In this document: piece by piece, positions 28,210 through 36,476 of the stretch
How positions within the stretch are numbered: position 1 is the first letter of the stretch
Layout: each line of letters opens with the position of its first letter
Source: Sporosarcina sp. P32b
Lineage (GTDB): Bacteria > Bacillota > Bacilli > Bacillales_A > Planococcaceae
NCBI RefSeq assembly: GCF_002743335.1
Contig: NZ_PDZB01000002.1
Coordinates: forward strand, 239,041-303,040
Length of the DNA: 64,000 nucleotides
Direction of reading: 5' to 3'
Position numbers and translations under genes: made by a program
Notes under the pieces: model-generated
The model's database searches: none
The model's input: only the letters and a program-made list of their open reading frames with translations
Told to the model about the DNA's origin: nothing

Positions 28210-28419
28210 TTACATCGCCATGGATAGCCAGCTAAAGAATTCCGTGATCTCCGTGAAGAATATTCTGAGGAACATCAACAATTCGATCGAGATATACAGA
28301 TAGGCTAAGAAAAATAGGAAAAACGAGAAATCCTTCTTGCCTGTTTGCTCGAAGAACACGTGAAGTACCCCAATCACCAATCCGACGCCGGCGATGCGCA
28401 ATAAATCATTCAGTTCCAT
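28210..28419 (-). CDS. spoIIIAC: stage III sporulation protein SpoIIIAC
   Basis: The 69-residue protein has two helices with the family signature IAGVGLVIGVLHVFFEQTGKKD (core residues VGLVIGVLHVFFEQTGK). GGAGGAGG precedes the ATG. It is the first gene of the operon here: the 270 bases between it and efp have no room for spoIIIAA or spoIIIAB, which normally come first. Confidence 0.88.
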   Translation of the reverse strand: MELNDLLRIAGVGLVIGVLHVFFEQTGKKDFSFFLFFLAYLYISIELLMFLRIFFTEITEFFSWLSMAM

Positions 28420-28529
28420 CCCGCTACGCCTCCTCCATAGTCCACTCTATGAAGTATGCTTGTTAGATATGCAAAAGTTTAAAAGTATAAGCGGCATTGT
28501 TGATTGAAAGAGATAAGGCGGAGTTTTTG

Positions 28530-28600
28530 TTGGGGTTGGGATTTGCGCTTCGGAGGGGATGCTTTCCTAGAGGGCTTGCAGTGAGCGAACCACTCACATT
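28530..28600. other. GC-rich junction at the place of missing spoIIIAA-spoIIIAB
   Basis: A GC-richer stretch (TTTGCGCTTCGGAGGGG, then GATGCTTTCC and GGGCTTGCAGTGAGCG) ends in a small GTGAG/CTCAC hairpin. It has no open frame. It resembles the type of short dispersed element common between Bacillales genes, but I cannot confirm a family. Confidence 0.3.
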
Positions 28601-28647
28601 GAACTAATATTTATTAAAGATTTAGTTCTTGAACTCATTTCCACGCA

Positions 28648-28679
28648 AAAAAGGATGCCCCATTTCTGGGGCATCCTTG
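28648..28679 (-). terminator. intrinsic terminator after efp
   Basis: AAGGATGCCCC (28651-28661) pairs perfectly with GGGGCATCCTT (28668-28678), then a T-run on the minus strand. It separates efp from spoIIIAC. Confidence 0.92.
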
Positions 28680-28691
28680 TTACGTATTTAC

Positions 28692-29249
28692 TTACGCGCG
28701 GGAAACGTATTCCGCTTCTTCTGTATTGATGACCAACATATCTCCTTGGTTAACGAAGAATGGCACCTGTACGACAACGCCAGTTTCCATCTTAGCTGGC
28801 TTAGAACCGCCACTCGCTGTGTCACCTTTGATTCCAGGCTCTGTTTCAGCTACTTCAAGTGTAACTGTTACTGGCAAGTCAACTCCAAGTACTTCTTCTT
28901 TATACGTGATGACGTGAACTTCCATGTTTTCTTTCAAGAACTTTAGTTCATATTCAAGTTGCTTTTCAGAAAGTTCGATTTGCTCGTATGATTCATTATC
29001 CATGAATACGTGCATATCTCCGTCCGCATATAAATACTGCATTTTACGGTTGTCAATCTGTGCTCTTGCTACTTTTTCTCCCGCACGGAAAGTCTTTTCG
29101 TTCACGTTACCTGAGCGAAGATTACGCAGTTTCGAACGAACGAATGCTGCACCTTTACCTGGCTTTACGTGTTGGAAATCCATTACGCGCCAAATGTCAC
29201 CATCAACTTCAATTGTTAATCCTGTACGAAATTCGTTTACTGAAATCAT
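28692..29249 (-). CDS. efp: translation elongation factor P
   Basis: EF-P relieves ribosome stalling at polyproline. The 185-residue protein has the KOW-like N-domain ([20 protein letters not shown]), with the loop LKPGKG-like residues [17 protein letters not shown] holding the modifiable lysine, and two OB domains ending [17 protein letters not shown]. It starts 24 bases after papA. Confidence 0.96.
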   Translation of the reverse strand: MISVNEFRTGLTIEVDGDIWRVMDFQHVKPGKGAAFVRSKLRNLRSGNVNEKTFRAGEKVARAQIDNRKMQYLYADGDMHVFMDNESYEQIELSEKQLEYELKFLKENMEVHVITYKEEVLGVDLPVTVTLEVAETEPGIKGDTASGGSKPAKMETGVVVQVPFFVNQGDMLVINTEEAEYVSRA

Positions 29250-29273
29250 TCGTATTCCTCCATTTTTAACCGA

Positions 29274-30332
29274 TTATAAAATAAGCAGTTCTTTAGTAGA
29301 CTTTGTCAAACGTTCATTACCTGTTTCTGTGATCAGTATATCATCTTCGATCCGCACGCCGCCAATACCAGGAAGATAGATTCCCGGTTCCACTGTTACC
29401 GCCATATTCGGAACAAGCACCGTTTCTGAGCGGAACGATAAGGCCGGAGCTTCATGAACTTCCATACCAATCCCATGACCGGTTGAATGTCCGAATGCGT
29501 CTCCATATCCTTTGGACTTGATATAATCGCGTGTAATTGCGTCGGCTTCGATACCTGTCATGCCTGGCTTGATTTGTTCTACACCTAGTTCTTGAGCGCG
29601 TAACGTGACTTCATAAATTTCACGAAGTTTAGCAGAAGGCTCACCGATCGCAACAGTTCTCGTAATATCAGAGATATACCCATTATAGAGGGCACCGTAA
29701 TCCATTGTAACTAAATCACCAGTCTCAATCACTTTATCAGATGCTACCCCATGTGGTAAAGCCCCTCTTTCACCAGAAGCGACAATTATGTCAAATGAGG
29801 AGGAAGTCGCGCCTTGTTTGCGCATGAAGAATTCCAATTCGTTGGCGATTTCTAACTCGGTTTTACCTGCTTGGATGACCGAACAAATATAGACGAAAGC
29901 CGCATCCGCAATCGCTGCCGCTTGCTTCAACACCTCGATTTCTTCTGGTGTCTTAATTATACGTAGTTTCTCTATTAGACCAGCAACCGGTACTAGTTTG
30001 GCTTGGACATGTTTGTTATACACTTCAAACTGGCCGTAGCTGAGATCTTCTTTTTCGAAGCCAAGTGTATCAATCTTCATTTCTTTCACTTGATTCGCGA
30101 CTTCCTGAATCATTGTGCCCGTATGCTGGACAATGCGATAGCCTGAGAGTTGATCATTAGCTTGGGCTACATAACGGAAATCCGTAATAAATACTGCATC
30201 ATCTTGCGAAACAATGGCAGTCCCCGCAGATCCCGTAAAGTTCGTCATATAGCGACGATTGTAAGGGTTTGTAATGACTACTGCATCGAGTTGCTGTTCT
30301 TTTAATAATTTTCTTAATTGCTCTATTTTCAA
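29274..30332 (-). CDS. papA: Xaa-Pro aminopeptidase family protein (PapA/YqhT)
   Basis: The M24 metallopeptidase removes N-terminal residues before proline. An N-terminal creatinase-like domain precedes the pita-bread domain with metal ligands in [37 protein letters not shown] and [19 protein letters not shown] choose TTG at 30332 ([10 protein letters not shown]) with AGGAGA upstream, giving 352 residues; the longer frame reads through aroQ. Its start overlaps the aroQ stop by 4 bases. Confidence 0.93.
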   Translation of the reverse strand: MKIEQLRKLLKEQQLDAVVITNPYNRRYMTNFTGSAGTAIVSQDDAVFITDFRYVAQANDQLSGYRIVQHTGTMIQEVANQVKEMKIDTLGFEKEDLSYGQFEVYNKHVQAKLVPVAGLIEKLRIIKTPEEIEVLKQAAAIADAAFVYICSVIQAGKTELEIANELEFFMRKQGATSSSFDIIVASGERGALPHGVASDKVIETGDLVTMDYGALYNGYISDITRTVAIGEPSAKLREIYEVTLRAQELGVEQIKPGMTGIEADAITRDYIKSKGYGDAFGHSTGHGIGMEVHEAPALSFRSETVLVPNMAVTVEPGIYLPGIGGVRIEDDILITETGNERLTKSTKELLIL

Positions 30333-30775
30333 GATTGTCTCTCCTCTCGTTGTAACAAAAACGCTTGGAAGGCGAGATCGTAGCCCGCTGTTCCAAAACC
30401 GCAAATCTGTCCTGCCGCTACAGGCGCAATGACAGACGTGTGTCGGAACTCTTCGCGAGTATGTATATTGGAGATATGGACTTCAATTACCGGAACAGAA
30501 ATAGAAGCGATGGCGTCACGAAGCGCAATGCTATAGTGTGTAAATGCACCTGGATTGAAGATGATGCCAGCAATTTCTCGGTCTCCTGCATCATGAATCT
30601 TATTGATAAGCTCGCCTTCTATATTGGATTGAAAACATGAAAGCGTAATATCCGATTCATTTGCTAGACGCTGAATACGACCTTCAATATCCGCAAGTGT
30701 TTCTGCCCCGTAAATATCTGGTTCTCTTTTGCCCAACCGGTTCAAATTTGGACCATTTAACAGTAACAGCTCCAT
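30329..30775 (-). CDS. aroQ: type II 3-dehydroquinate dehydratase
   Basis: The 148-residue enzyme dehydrates 3-dehydroquinate in the shikimate pathway. Motifs are [20 protein letters not shown] with the catalytic Tyr, [32 protein letters not shown] and [18 protein letters not shown] at 30775 has GGGAGGGG upstream. It is coupled to papA. Confidence 0.95.
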   Translation of the reverse strand: MELLLLNGPNLNRLGKREPDIYGAETLADIEGRIQRLANESDITLSCFQSNIEGELINKIHDAGDREIAGIIFNPGAFTHYSIALRDAIASISVPVIEVHISNIHTREEFRHTSVIAPVAAGQICGFGTAGYDLAFQAFLLQREERQS

Positions 30776-30845
30776 TAAATCCCCTCCCACTCATTTTTCT
30801 TCCCTATTTTAGCACAATGAGTTAGCGGGACATACTAAAACTGTT

Positions 30846-31271
30846 CTAGCCTATTGTTTTTTTCATATAGACAGACGTCCCAATGACGAAACGGAAAATC
30901 ATTGCAAACAGACAAGCAAACGGTATCGATATTTTCTTAATAAATTGTGTCATGGTTAAATCTGCTTTGACGTGGATCATCCATTCAATGAAGATAATGA
31001 CAATGATTGTCACGATCAATGAAGAAAGAGTGGGCGGAATCTTACAAGTCAATCGCGCAATAAAGTACAGGATAAAGAATAGTAAAAAGCAAATGACACC
31101 TAATAACACCCACTTGAGCCAACCAGGAAAAGTCGTAAACATATGGAATTTTTTCGTCCAGCCGATTGGCGACCACTTGATAAATTTAAATACGTGTAGA
31201 AATTTCAGTGAAATGATAGATAGTACCGCAGCCATAATAGCTGTCCAAACATGTGTTGAAGTAATTTTCAT
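30846..31271 (-). CDS. yqhR: YqhR-like membrane protein
   Basis: The 141-residue protein has four hydrophobic helices (for example VLLGVICFLLFFILYFIA and SLIVTIIVIIFIEWMI). Its place between yqhQ and aroQ and its topology match Bacillus subtilis YqhR, whose function is unknown. I start at ATG 31271, preceded by GGGAGG at 7-8 bases; a longer frame runs into the divergent yqhQ gene and is not credible. Confidence 0.75.
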   Translation of the reverse strand: MKITSTHVWTAIMAAVLSIISLKFLHVFKFIKWSPIGWTKKFHMFTTFPGWLKWVLLGVICFLLFFILYFIARLTCKIPPTLSSLIVTIIVIIFIEWMIHVKADLTMTQFIKKISIPFACLFAMIFRFVIGTSVYMKKTIG

Positions 31272-31393
31272 GACAATACCTCCCATTCCAGTGTCGGGAT
31301 AATTACACATTTTTAAACATCTCAATGGTGCATTTCCACTTTTTTTAGTACAATGGAAATATCGTTTCTTACGACAGAAAGCGTGGGTATGGT

Positions 31394-32383
31394 ATGAGTC
31401 AACAGAAAACTCCTCCAGCATACGGAGGTCAAGCACTTATAGAAGGTGTAATGTTCGGTGGAAAGAAAGATACGGTGACAGCAATTCGCCGTAAAGATGA
31501 TACGATCGAGTACTACCACGTACCGAGAGAATCACATCCTGTACGCACTAAATTAAAAAAGATTCCATTAATTCGTGGTATTGTCGCGTTAATTGAATCG
31601 GCTGGTAATGGTTCTAAGCATTTGACGTTTGCGAGTGATCGCTACGACGTGATGCCTGGTGAAGAAGAGGAACATGCCAAAGAAGAAGAAACGTCAAAGC
31701 TTGTGATGGTCCTTGGCGTGGCGGCAGTCGGAGTATTATCGTTTATCTTCGGTAAATTCGTCTTTACACTCGTTCCCGTTTTCTTAGCAGAGTTATTCCA
31801 ATCTGTAGCACCTAGTAAAACGGCGCAAATTATGATCGAAAGCTTCTTTAAACTATTCTTGTTACTCATTTATATTGGATTAATTTCTATGACACCGCTA
31901 ATCAAGCGGGTATTCCAATATCACGGTGCAGAGCATAAAGTCATCAATAACTATGAAAGTAATATGGAAATGACAGTAGAAAACGTACAATCACAATCTC
32001 GATTGCACTATCGCTGTGGGAGTAGTTTCATTTTGTTCACGGTCATTGTCGGGATGTTTATTTACTTCTTAGTTCCAACCGATCCACTTTGGTTGCGCGT
32101 TCTGAATCGGATCTTATTGATTCCGGTAGTGCTCGGCGTGTCCTTTGAAGTATTACAACTGACGAACGCAGTGCGCAACGTACCGGTTCTTCGTTATCTA
32201 GGCTACCCTGGACTTTGGTTACAATTACTAACAACAAAAGAGCCGGACGACAAGCAAGTAGAAGTTGCCATTGCTTCTTTCGAAAAATTACTGGAAGTGG
32301 AAGAACATGGAGTAGGTGTGTTGAATCCTCAAATGGCGGTAGAAACAGAAGAAACGAATGAGGCGAAACCTCTACTTTCATAA
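31394..32383 (+). CDS. yqhQ: DUF1385 family membrane protein YqhQ
   Basis: The 329-residue protein begins PAYGGQALIEGVMFGGKKD, the DUF1385 signature, with several membrane helices and the conserved QYHGAEHKVINNYE and QSRLHYRCGSSFILF segments, which resemble metal-binding sites. Function is not established. It is divergent from yqhR across 122 bases. An acidic stretch (GEEEEHAKEEETSK) precedes the first helices. Confidence 0.88.
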   Translation: MSQQKTPPAYGGQALIEGVMFGGKKDTVTAIRRKDDTIEYYHVPRESHPVRTKLKKIPLIRGIVALIESAGNGSKHLTFASDRYDVMPGEEEEHAKEEETSKLVMVLGVAAVGVLSFIFGKFVFTLVPVFLAELFQSVAPSKTAQIMIESFFKLFLLLIYIGLISMTPLIKRVFQYHGAEHKVINNYESNMEMTVENVQSQSRLHYRCGSSFILFTVIVGMFIYFLVPTDPLWLRVLNRILLIPVVLGVSFEVLQLTNAVRNVPVLRYLGYPGLWLQLLTTKEPDDKQVEVAIASFEKLLEVEEHGVGVLNPQMAVETEETNEAKPLLS

Positions 32384-32391
32384 GATAAAAC

Positions 32392-32432
32392 AAAAAGCCT
32401 CGAATGTGTTTTGTGCATATTCGAGGCTTTTA
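32392..32432 (+). terminator. intrinsic terminator after yqhQ
   Basis: AAAAGCCTCGAAT (32393-32405) pairs with ATTCGAGGCTTTT (32419-32431), followed by a short T-run. Confidence 0.9.
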
Positions 32433-32460
32433 CTATTTCACAAAAGTTTACACGCGAGTA

Positions 32461-32495
32461 AAAAGAGCCCTTAGCGCATGCTAAGGGCCCTTTCT
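32461..32495 (-). terminator. intrinsic terminator after the CstA-type gene
   Basis: An AG-GCCCTTAGC stem pairs with GCTAAGGGC around GCAT, followed by TTTTTAC on the minus strand. With the yqhQ terminator it insulates two convergent genes. Confidence 0.85.
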
Positions 32496-32502
32496 ATCTA
32501 TT

Positions 32503-33930
32503 CTATTGTTCACTAACAATAACCGGGACTTGCTTCGATTGTATGACTTTCAGTACGTAATACACACCGATCGCACCTGATACTACAATCCCTGTGCCTA
32601 CCGATACAGCATAGTCAAGATGTAAACCTTCGGGAGCATACATCCAGTACGTCACGACGACGGCGGTCATGAACATCGCAGGTATTCCCGCAATCCAATG
32701 TGCTCGTTTTTCTCTAATTAAGTAGGATGTCGCAGTCCAGAGCATGACGGCTGCTACTAATTGATTCGTACCGCCAACATAACGCCATAAGAAAGAATAA
32801 TCGATGGTCGATAGATAGAACATCGGTACACCTAATAACAATGTCGTAGCAAGAATCACCCATTTTTTATTGGGATTCAACCACTTCGATGTTGCTTCAG
32901 TGAAAATCATACGCGCTGAACGAAGAGCGGTATCGCCCGTTGTAATCGGCAAAATGATAACACCTAAAATAGCTAACAGACCGCCGAACGAACCAAGCAA
33001 TGTGCTCGAGATTTCATTCACTGCACCAGCTGGACCACCTGCAGCGAGAGCGCCTTGTAGTCCTGCCGTACCGCCAAAGAATGTCATACCAGCTGCAGCC
33101 CAAACCATCGCGATAATACCTTCAGCAATCATGGCGCCATAAAATACTTTCCGGCCCTCCGACTCTTTTTTCATCGTTCTGGAAACAATTGGACTTTGTG
33201 TACAGTGGAAACCAGAAATCGCTCCGCAAGAGATCGTCACCATCAGCAATGGCCAAATTGGTAATTCTCCAGGATGTAAGTTCTGCAAAGTTAAATTCGG
33301 AATTTTCTCTGGTCCAAATAATAATGCGCCACCGATTCCAACTGCCATAACAATCAAAACCACTCCAAACACGGGATATAAACGACCAATGATTTTATTA
33401 ATCGGTAAAATAGCCGCTAACACGAAATAAGCAAATATAAGGATAAGTGACACAATAAATGAGAGCGGTGTAATGGATGAAATAAGTTGCGCTGGCCCAG
33501 CAGTAAAGGCAGCCGCCACAAGAACCATTAAAACAACTGAAATCACATTAATTAAACGTCTAGCGACATCACCTAAATACTCCCCTACGATTTTAGGAAA
33601 TTGGGCACCACCGTGTTTTAGTGATAACATTCCAGAAAAGTAGTCATGGACAGCTCCTGCAAAAATACTACCGAACACAATCCAAATGAATGCAACAGGT
33701 CCATATAAAGCACCTGCAATCGCACCGAATATCGGGCCTAAACCTGCGATGTTCAGTAATTGAATCAACCAGCCTTTCCACCAGCTCATCGGCACGTAAT
33801 CCATCCCATCAGCCTGTGTATAAGCGGGTGTTTTTCTTGCATCATCAATCACAAATGCCTTTTCAACCACTTTCGAATACGTCAGGTAACCAATAATTAA
33901 CAAGACGATAGATGATAAAAATGTTAGCAT
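32503..33930 (-). CDS. cstA: CstA family carbon-starvation transporter
   Basis: The protein (475 residues, many membrane helices) belongs to the CstA family of peptide/pyruvate transporters. Family stretches seen are GPIFGAIAGALYGPVAF, IVFGSIFAGAVHDYFSGMLSLKHGG and CGAISGFHCTQSPIVSRTM. The start at 33930 has AAGGAAGGG upstream. It is the shorter type; the Bacillus subtilis CstA is about 600 residues. Substrate is not evident. Confidence 0.88.
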   Translation of the reverse strand: MLTFLSSIVLLIIGYLTYSKVVEKAFVIDDARKTPAYTQADGMDYVPMSWWKGWLIQLLNIAGLGPIFGAIAGALYGPVAFIWIVFGSIFAGAVHDYFSGMLSLKHGGAQFPKIVGEYLGDVARRLINVISVVLMVLVAAAFTAGPAQLISSITPLSFIVSLILIFAYFVLAAILPINKIIGRLYPVFGVVLIVMAVGIGGALLFGPEKIPNLTLQNLHPGELPIWPLLMVTISCGAISGFHCTQSPIVSRTMKKESEGRKVFYGAMIAEGIIAMVWAAAGMTFFGGTAGLQGALAAGGPAGAVNEISSTLLGSFGGLLAILGVIILPITTGDTALRSARMIFTEATSKWLNPNKKWVILATTLLLGVPMFYLSTIDYSFLWRYVGGTNQLVAAVMLWTATSYLIREKRAHWIAGIPAMFMTAVVVTYWMYAPEGLHLDYAVSVGTGIVVSGAIGVYYVLKVIQSKQVPVIVSEQ

Positions 33931-34122
33931 GAAAACCCTTCCTTCTCGTCTTTTATGTATGTGTCTGATTAATTCATGAAAAATCAAACAATTTTTATTT
34001 AGTATATAGTAATTAGAAAATTATATCAACATAGACTTTTAGAATAATTCTATTTACTCTTACTATATCTATTTTATTTACTTTTAAGAGAACGAGATTA
34101 TGAGTTTTGACCTATGGGTGCA

Positions 34123-34158
34123 CAAACACCCCGAACGCAAGTGCATTCAGGGTGTTTG
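34123..34158. terminator. hairpin terminator downstream of nrdJ
   Basis: CAAACACCC (34123-34131) and GGGTGTTTG (34150-34158) pair, with an inner GAATGC/GCGTTC stem. The T-tract is poor on the minus strand side where nrdJ ends, so termination there may be partial. Confidence 0.55.
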
Positions 34159-34169
34159 TTATTATTAAA

Positions 34170-35288
34170 TTATAATCCACACTTCAATTGCGCTTGGCAA
34201 TTCGTACATGTATTACATCCACCAATTTCTTCCACTGTACCTTGTCGGCAAACCGGGCATGTGTCGCCCACTTCTGAACCGATCGTGACGTTTGTAGAAC
34301 GCAATGCTTGTATTGTATTGACAAGCACAACTTTCGGCTGTTCTGTCACTTCGACTACTTCTTCTGTATCCGGAATATTATCTTCCGCTTTCAGAGTCAG
34401 AACTTGTGCATCACGGCTACCGTCGACGTAAACTGTACCGCCTTTTGCTCCGCCTTTATACAATCTCTCATACACACTCTCAACTTGTTTCACAGTATAG
34501 CCGCGTGGTGCGTTAACCGTTTTAGAAATAGAGCTGTCGATCCAGCGCTGAATGATACATTGTACGTCCGCATGCGCTTCTGGTGCTAGTTCCATTGAAG
34601 AAATAAACCACTCAGGCAAGTTGTTCGGATCTGCATCAGGATTAGCCTGCAAATACTCTTCTACAATCGCCGCTTTTACTTCAATGAATTTACCTAGACG
34701 TCCGCTGCGGTAGTAAGTAAAGGAGAAATAAGGTTCTAACCCGGTACTAACCCCTACCATGGTTCCAGTGGATCCAGTCGGCGCAACTGTCAATAAGTGA
34801 GAATTTCTAATTCCATGTTCCACAATTGCTTCACGTATATCTTCCGGCATGCGCTTCATAAAGCCAGAATTAATGAAAGCATGACGTAATGCTTTCGTTT
34901 CCTCATCCGTTTTACCAATTAGGAACGGGAAGCTTCCTTTTTCTTTCGCCAATTCAATCGATTCGCGGTAAGCAGTTGTCGCAATCGCTTCAAATACTTC
35001 ATCCACTAATTGATTTCCTTCAGGCGAGCCGTATTCTTTTTCACAGTAGATGTGAAGATCTGCAAGTCCCATAACACCTAGACCTACACGGCGTTCGCCA
35101 AGAGCTTGTACTTTATTTTCTTCAAGGAAGTACGGTGTAGCGTCGATGACGTTATCTTGCATACGTACACCAGTCCGTACCGTCTCTCTCAACTTTTCAA
35201 AGTTAACCGTCTTCGTATGTTTATCTGCCATCTCAGCAAGATTGACAGCAGCTAAATTACAGACAGAATAGGGTGCAAGTGGTTGTTC
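34170..35288 (-). CDS. nrdJ: B12-dependent (class II) ribonucleotide reductase, exon 2
   Basis: This is the second exon of the nrdJ gene. Read from the proposed 3' splice site it begins GAA CAA CCA CTT GCA (E Q P L A), continues PYSVCNLAAVNLAEMADK, and includes TVAPTGSTGTMVGVSTGLEP and a C-terminal zinc-ribbon-like CPVCRQGTVEEIGGCNTC. Joined to exon 1 it gives a continuous 853-residue protein, normal for large class II reductases. A separate start at 35231 (MADK) is not credible because conserved sequence continues upstream in frame to the splice site. Confidence 0.93.
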   Translation of the reverse strand, partial: EQPLAPYSVCNLAAVNLAEMADKHTKTVNFEKLRETVRTGVRMQDNVIDATPYFLEENKVQALGERRVGLGVMGLADLHIYCEKEYGSPEGNQLVDEVFEAIATTAYRESIELAKEKGSFPFLIGKTDEETKALRHAFINSGFMKRMPEDIREAIVEHGIRNSHLLTVAPTGSTGTMVGVSTGLEPYFSFTYYRSGRLGKFIEVKAAIVEEYLQANPDADPNNLPEWFISSMELAPEAHADVQCIIQRWIDSSISKTVNAPRGYTVKQVESVYERLYKGGAKGGTVYVDGSRDAQVLTLKAEDNIPDTEEVVEVTEQPKVVLVNTIQALRSTNVTIGSEVGDTCPVCRQGTVEEIGGCNTCTNCQAQLKCGL

Positions 35289-36476
35289 CAGTTGTTATCC
35301 TAAAGGCTTTTTATCCTCTAGTTCTTACAGTTGTCTTCCTGTAAGTTCAGCATACATTTTCACTACATAACTTTTTCATAAACCTTAGCAATTCTTTTCT
35401 TCCTTTATCTTCACCAAAAACAGCCTTTGAGATAACCCTCATATCTTTAACACCAAATCGAGAATAAATCTCGTCGGTTAAGGGTTTAATAGTCGAATTT
35501 ATTTTATTAAAAGGCGTTAATAGTACAATTTCACTATTCTCATTAGTCCAATAAATTATATATTGCTTAATATTCCGATGTACAGTAGTTCTACTTTCAA
35601 CATAAGCTTCAGTCGCTATGCGAATAGCCGATTGACCTGAGCAGTGTTGACAACAATAACTTTGCTTAGAAGTAACCATAACAATAAATTCATCGTAACA
35701 TAAAGCGCAGTATCTTTTTTCGCGTTCAGTTTTAATTTTCCCTTTTTGAGATAAACCAGATTTACGTAATCCTTCAATCATCTTTTTCTTAGCAGGAGTA
35801 TCTCCATTCCAAAGTTTCTTGGTATGCTCTCCTATCCTCTTTTTTGTTTCTTCACTATGCTTTAATCCATAATGAGCGTTCAAACTACCCGAAACACCTT
35901 TATGAATTGAAGTGTTATCTGAGTTAATCCAATGTTCGATGACTGAATTCAAAGATACTGGCATATCTTCATAAATTTTCAGTAACTCTTTATAAGAAAA
36001 TAATTCTGTCGTTACTTGATACTGAACCGCAATATAATTCAACTTTTCCTTCGCCAATTCAATCTCTTTTTTATTTCGAGATTTAATTTCGACTATCTTC
36101 TCTAGTTTTCCATTTTTATCATAAAAGAGAAAATCTGGTTTATAAATCTTTCCATTCACTTCAAAAATCTGAGTTTCGAAGCTCCAAGAAATATTAAATT
36201 GATCAAGATAGACAGCATAGGCATACTCATAAGAGCTTCTTAAATAAAAACCTTTATAAAAACCTGCATATCCTCTGTTCAATTTTAATATCACCCTTTT
36301 TGAAAAGTAATTACACAGTGTTGCGGTCTCGTGCCTGGATTATAGTCTGATCAATATCGATCAGGATCACCAGGTATGCGTTGCCCCTGACTAAAAATTT
36401 ACTTCTAGCCTTCGGTTCGGATTGGCATCTCAGCTTTCCCGCTTCATCCCGCAATTTTTAACGTGAGGCGAACTTC
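35289..36476 (-). mobile_element. group I intron in nrdJ (1188 nt)
   Basis: The intron splits the codons for NPCG|E. The 5' exon ends in U and the intron ends in G, as group I introns require, and removal restores the reading frame and the NPCGEQPLAPYS motif. The 5' exon end CGUGUGGU can pair with intron GCCUCACG (36462-36469 region) to form P1 with a U-G pair at the splice site and one U-U mismatch. Core features include a CTGATC/GATCAG P8-like hairpin (36347-36364), followed by GACUAUAAUCC (36338-36348) whose GACUA can pair with UAGUC (36389-36393) as P7. Near the 3' end, CTTACAG/CTGTAAG and CTAGAGG/CCTTTAG hairpins look like P9 elements. A homing endonuclease gene fills the interior. Confidence 0.88.
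35347..36294 (-). CDS. intron-encoded homing endonuclease, PD-(D/E)xK plus NUMOD3 type
   Basis: This 315-residue protein lies wholly inside the group I intron and is unlike its neighbours in codon use (AT-rich, many Lys/Asn/Ile). The N-terminal part has GFYKGFYLRSSYEYAYAVYL, then a PD-(D/E)xK nuclease signature: PDF at residue 53-55 and EIK at 69-71. A NUMOD3 DNA-binding motif follows (HYGLKHSEETKKRI, about 141-154), then two CxxC pairs (Cys196/199 and Cys215/218) that could bind zinc. It starts at GTG 36294; a TTG at 36282 with AAGGGTGAT upstream is an equal candidate. Its probable job is to cut intronless nrdJ alleles and spread the intron. Confidence 0.82.
   Translation of the reverse strand: MILKLNRGYAGFYKGFYLRSSYEYAYAVYLDQFNISWSFETQIFEVNGKIYKPDFLFYDKNGKLEKIVEIKSRNKKEIELAKEKLNYIAVQYQVTTELFSYKELLKIYEDMPVSLNSVIEHWINSDNTSIHKGVSGSLNAHYGLKHSEETKKRIGEHTKKLWNGDTPAKKKMIEGLRKSGLSQKGKIKTEREKRYCALCYDEFIVMVTSKQSYCCQHCSGQSAIRIATEAYVESRTTVHRNIKQYIIYWTNENSEIVLLTPFNKINSTIKPLTDEIYSRFGVKDMRVISKAVFGEDKGRKELLRFMKKLCSENVC

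Noticed and set aside
28420..28520. Sigma-E promoter upstream of spoIIIAC
   Set aside because: TTATACT and CATATCTA are only partial matches with a short spacer. A sigma-E promoter is expected but cannot be pinned down by eye.
30883..31302. 139-codon plus-strand frame opposite yqhR
   Set aside because: It is antisense to yqhR, lacks a ribosome site, and the minus-strand product has the expected membrane topology and synteny.
30846..31436. 196-codon version of yqhR starting at 31436
   Set aside because: The extra 55 codons lie in the divergent yqhQ gene and promoter region; ATG 31271 has a proper ribosome site.
35170..35231. Separate gene start at 35231 (MADK) for the C-terminal reductase part
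   Set aside because: Conserved reductase sequence continues upstream in frame (EQPLAPYSVCNLAAVNLAE) to the splice site, so it is exon 2.
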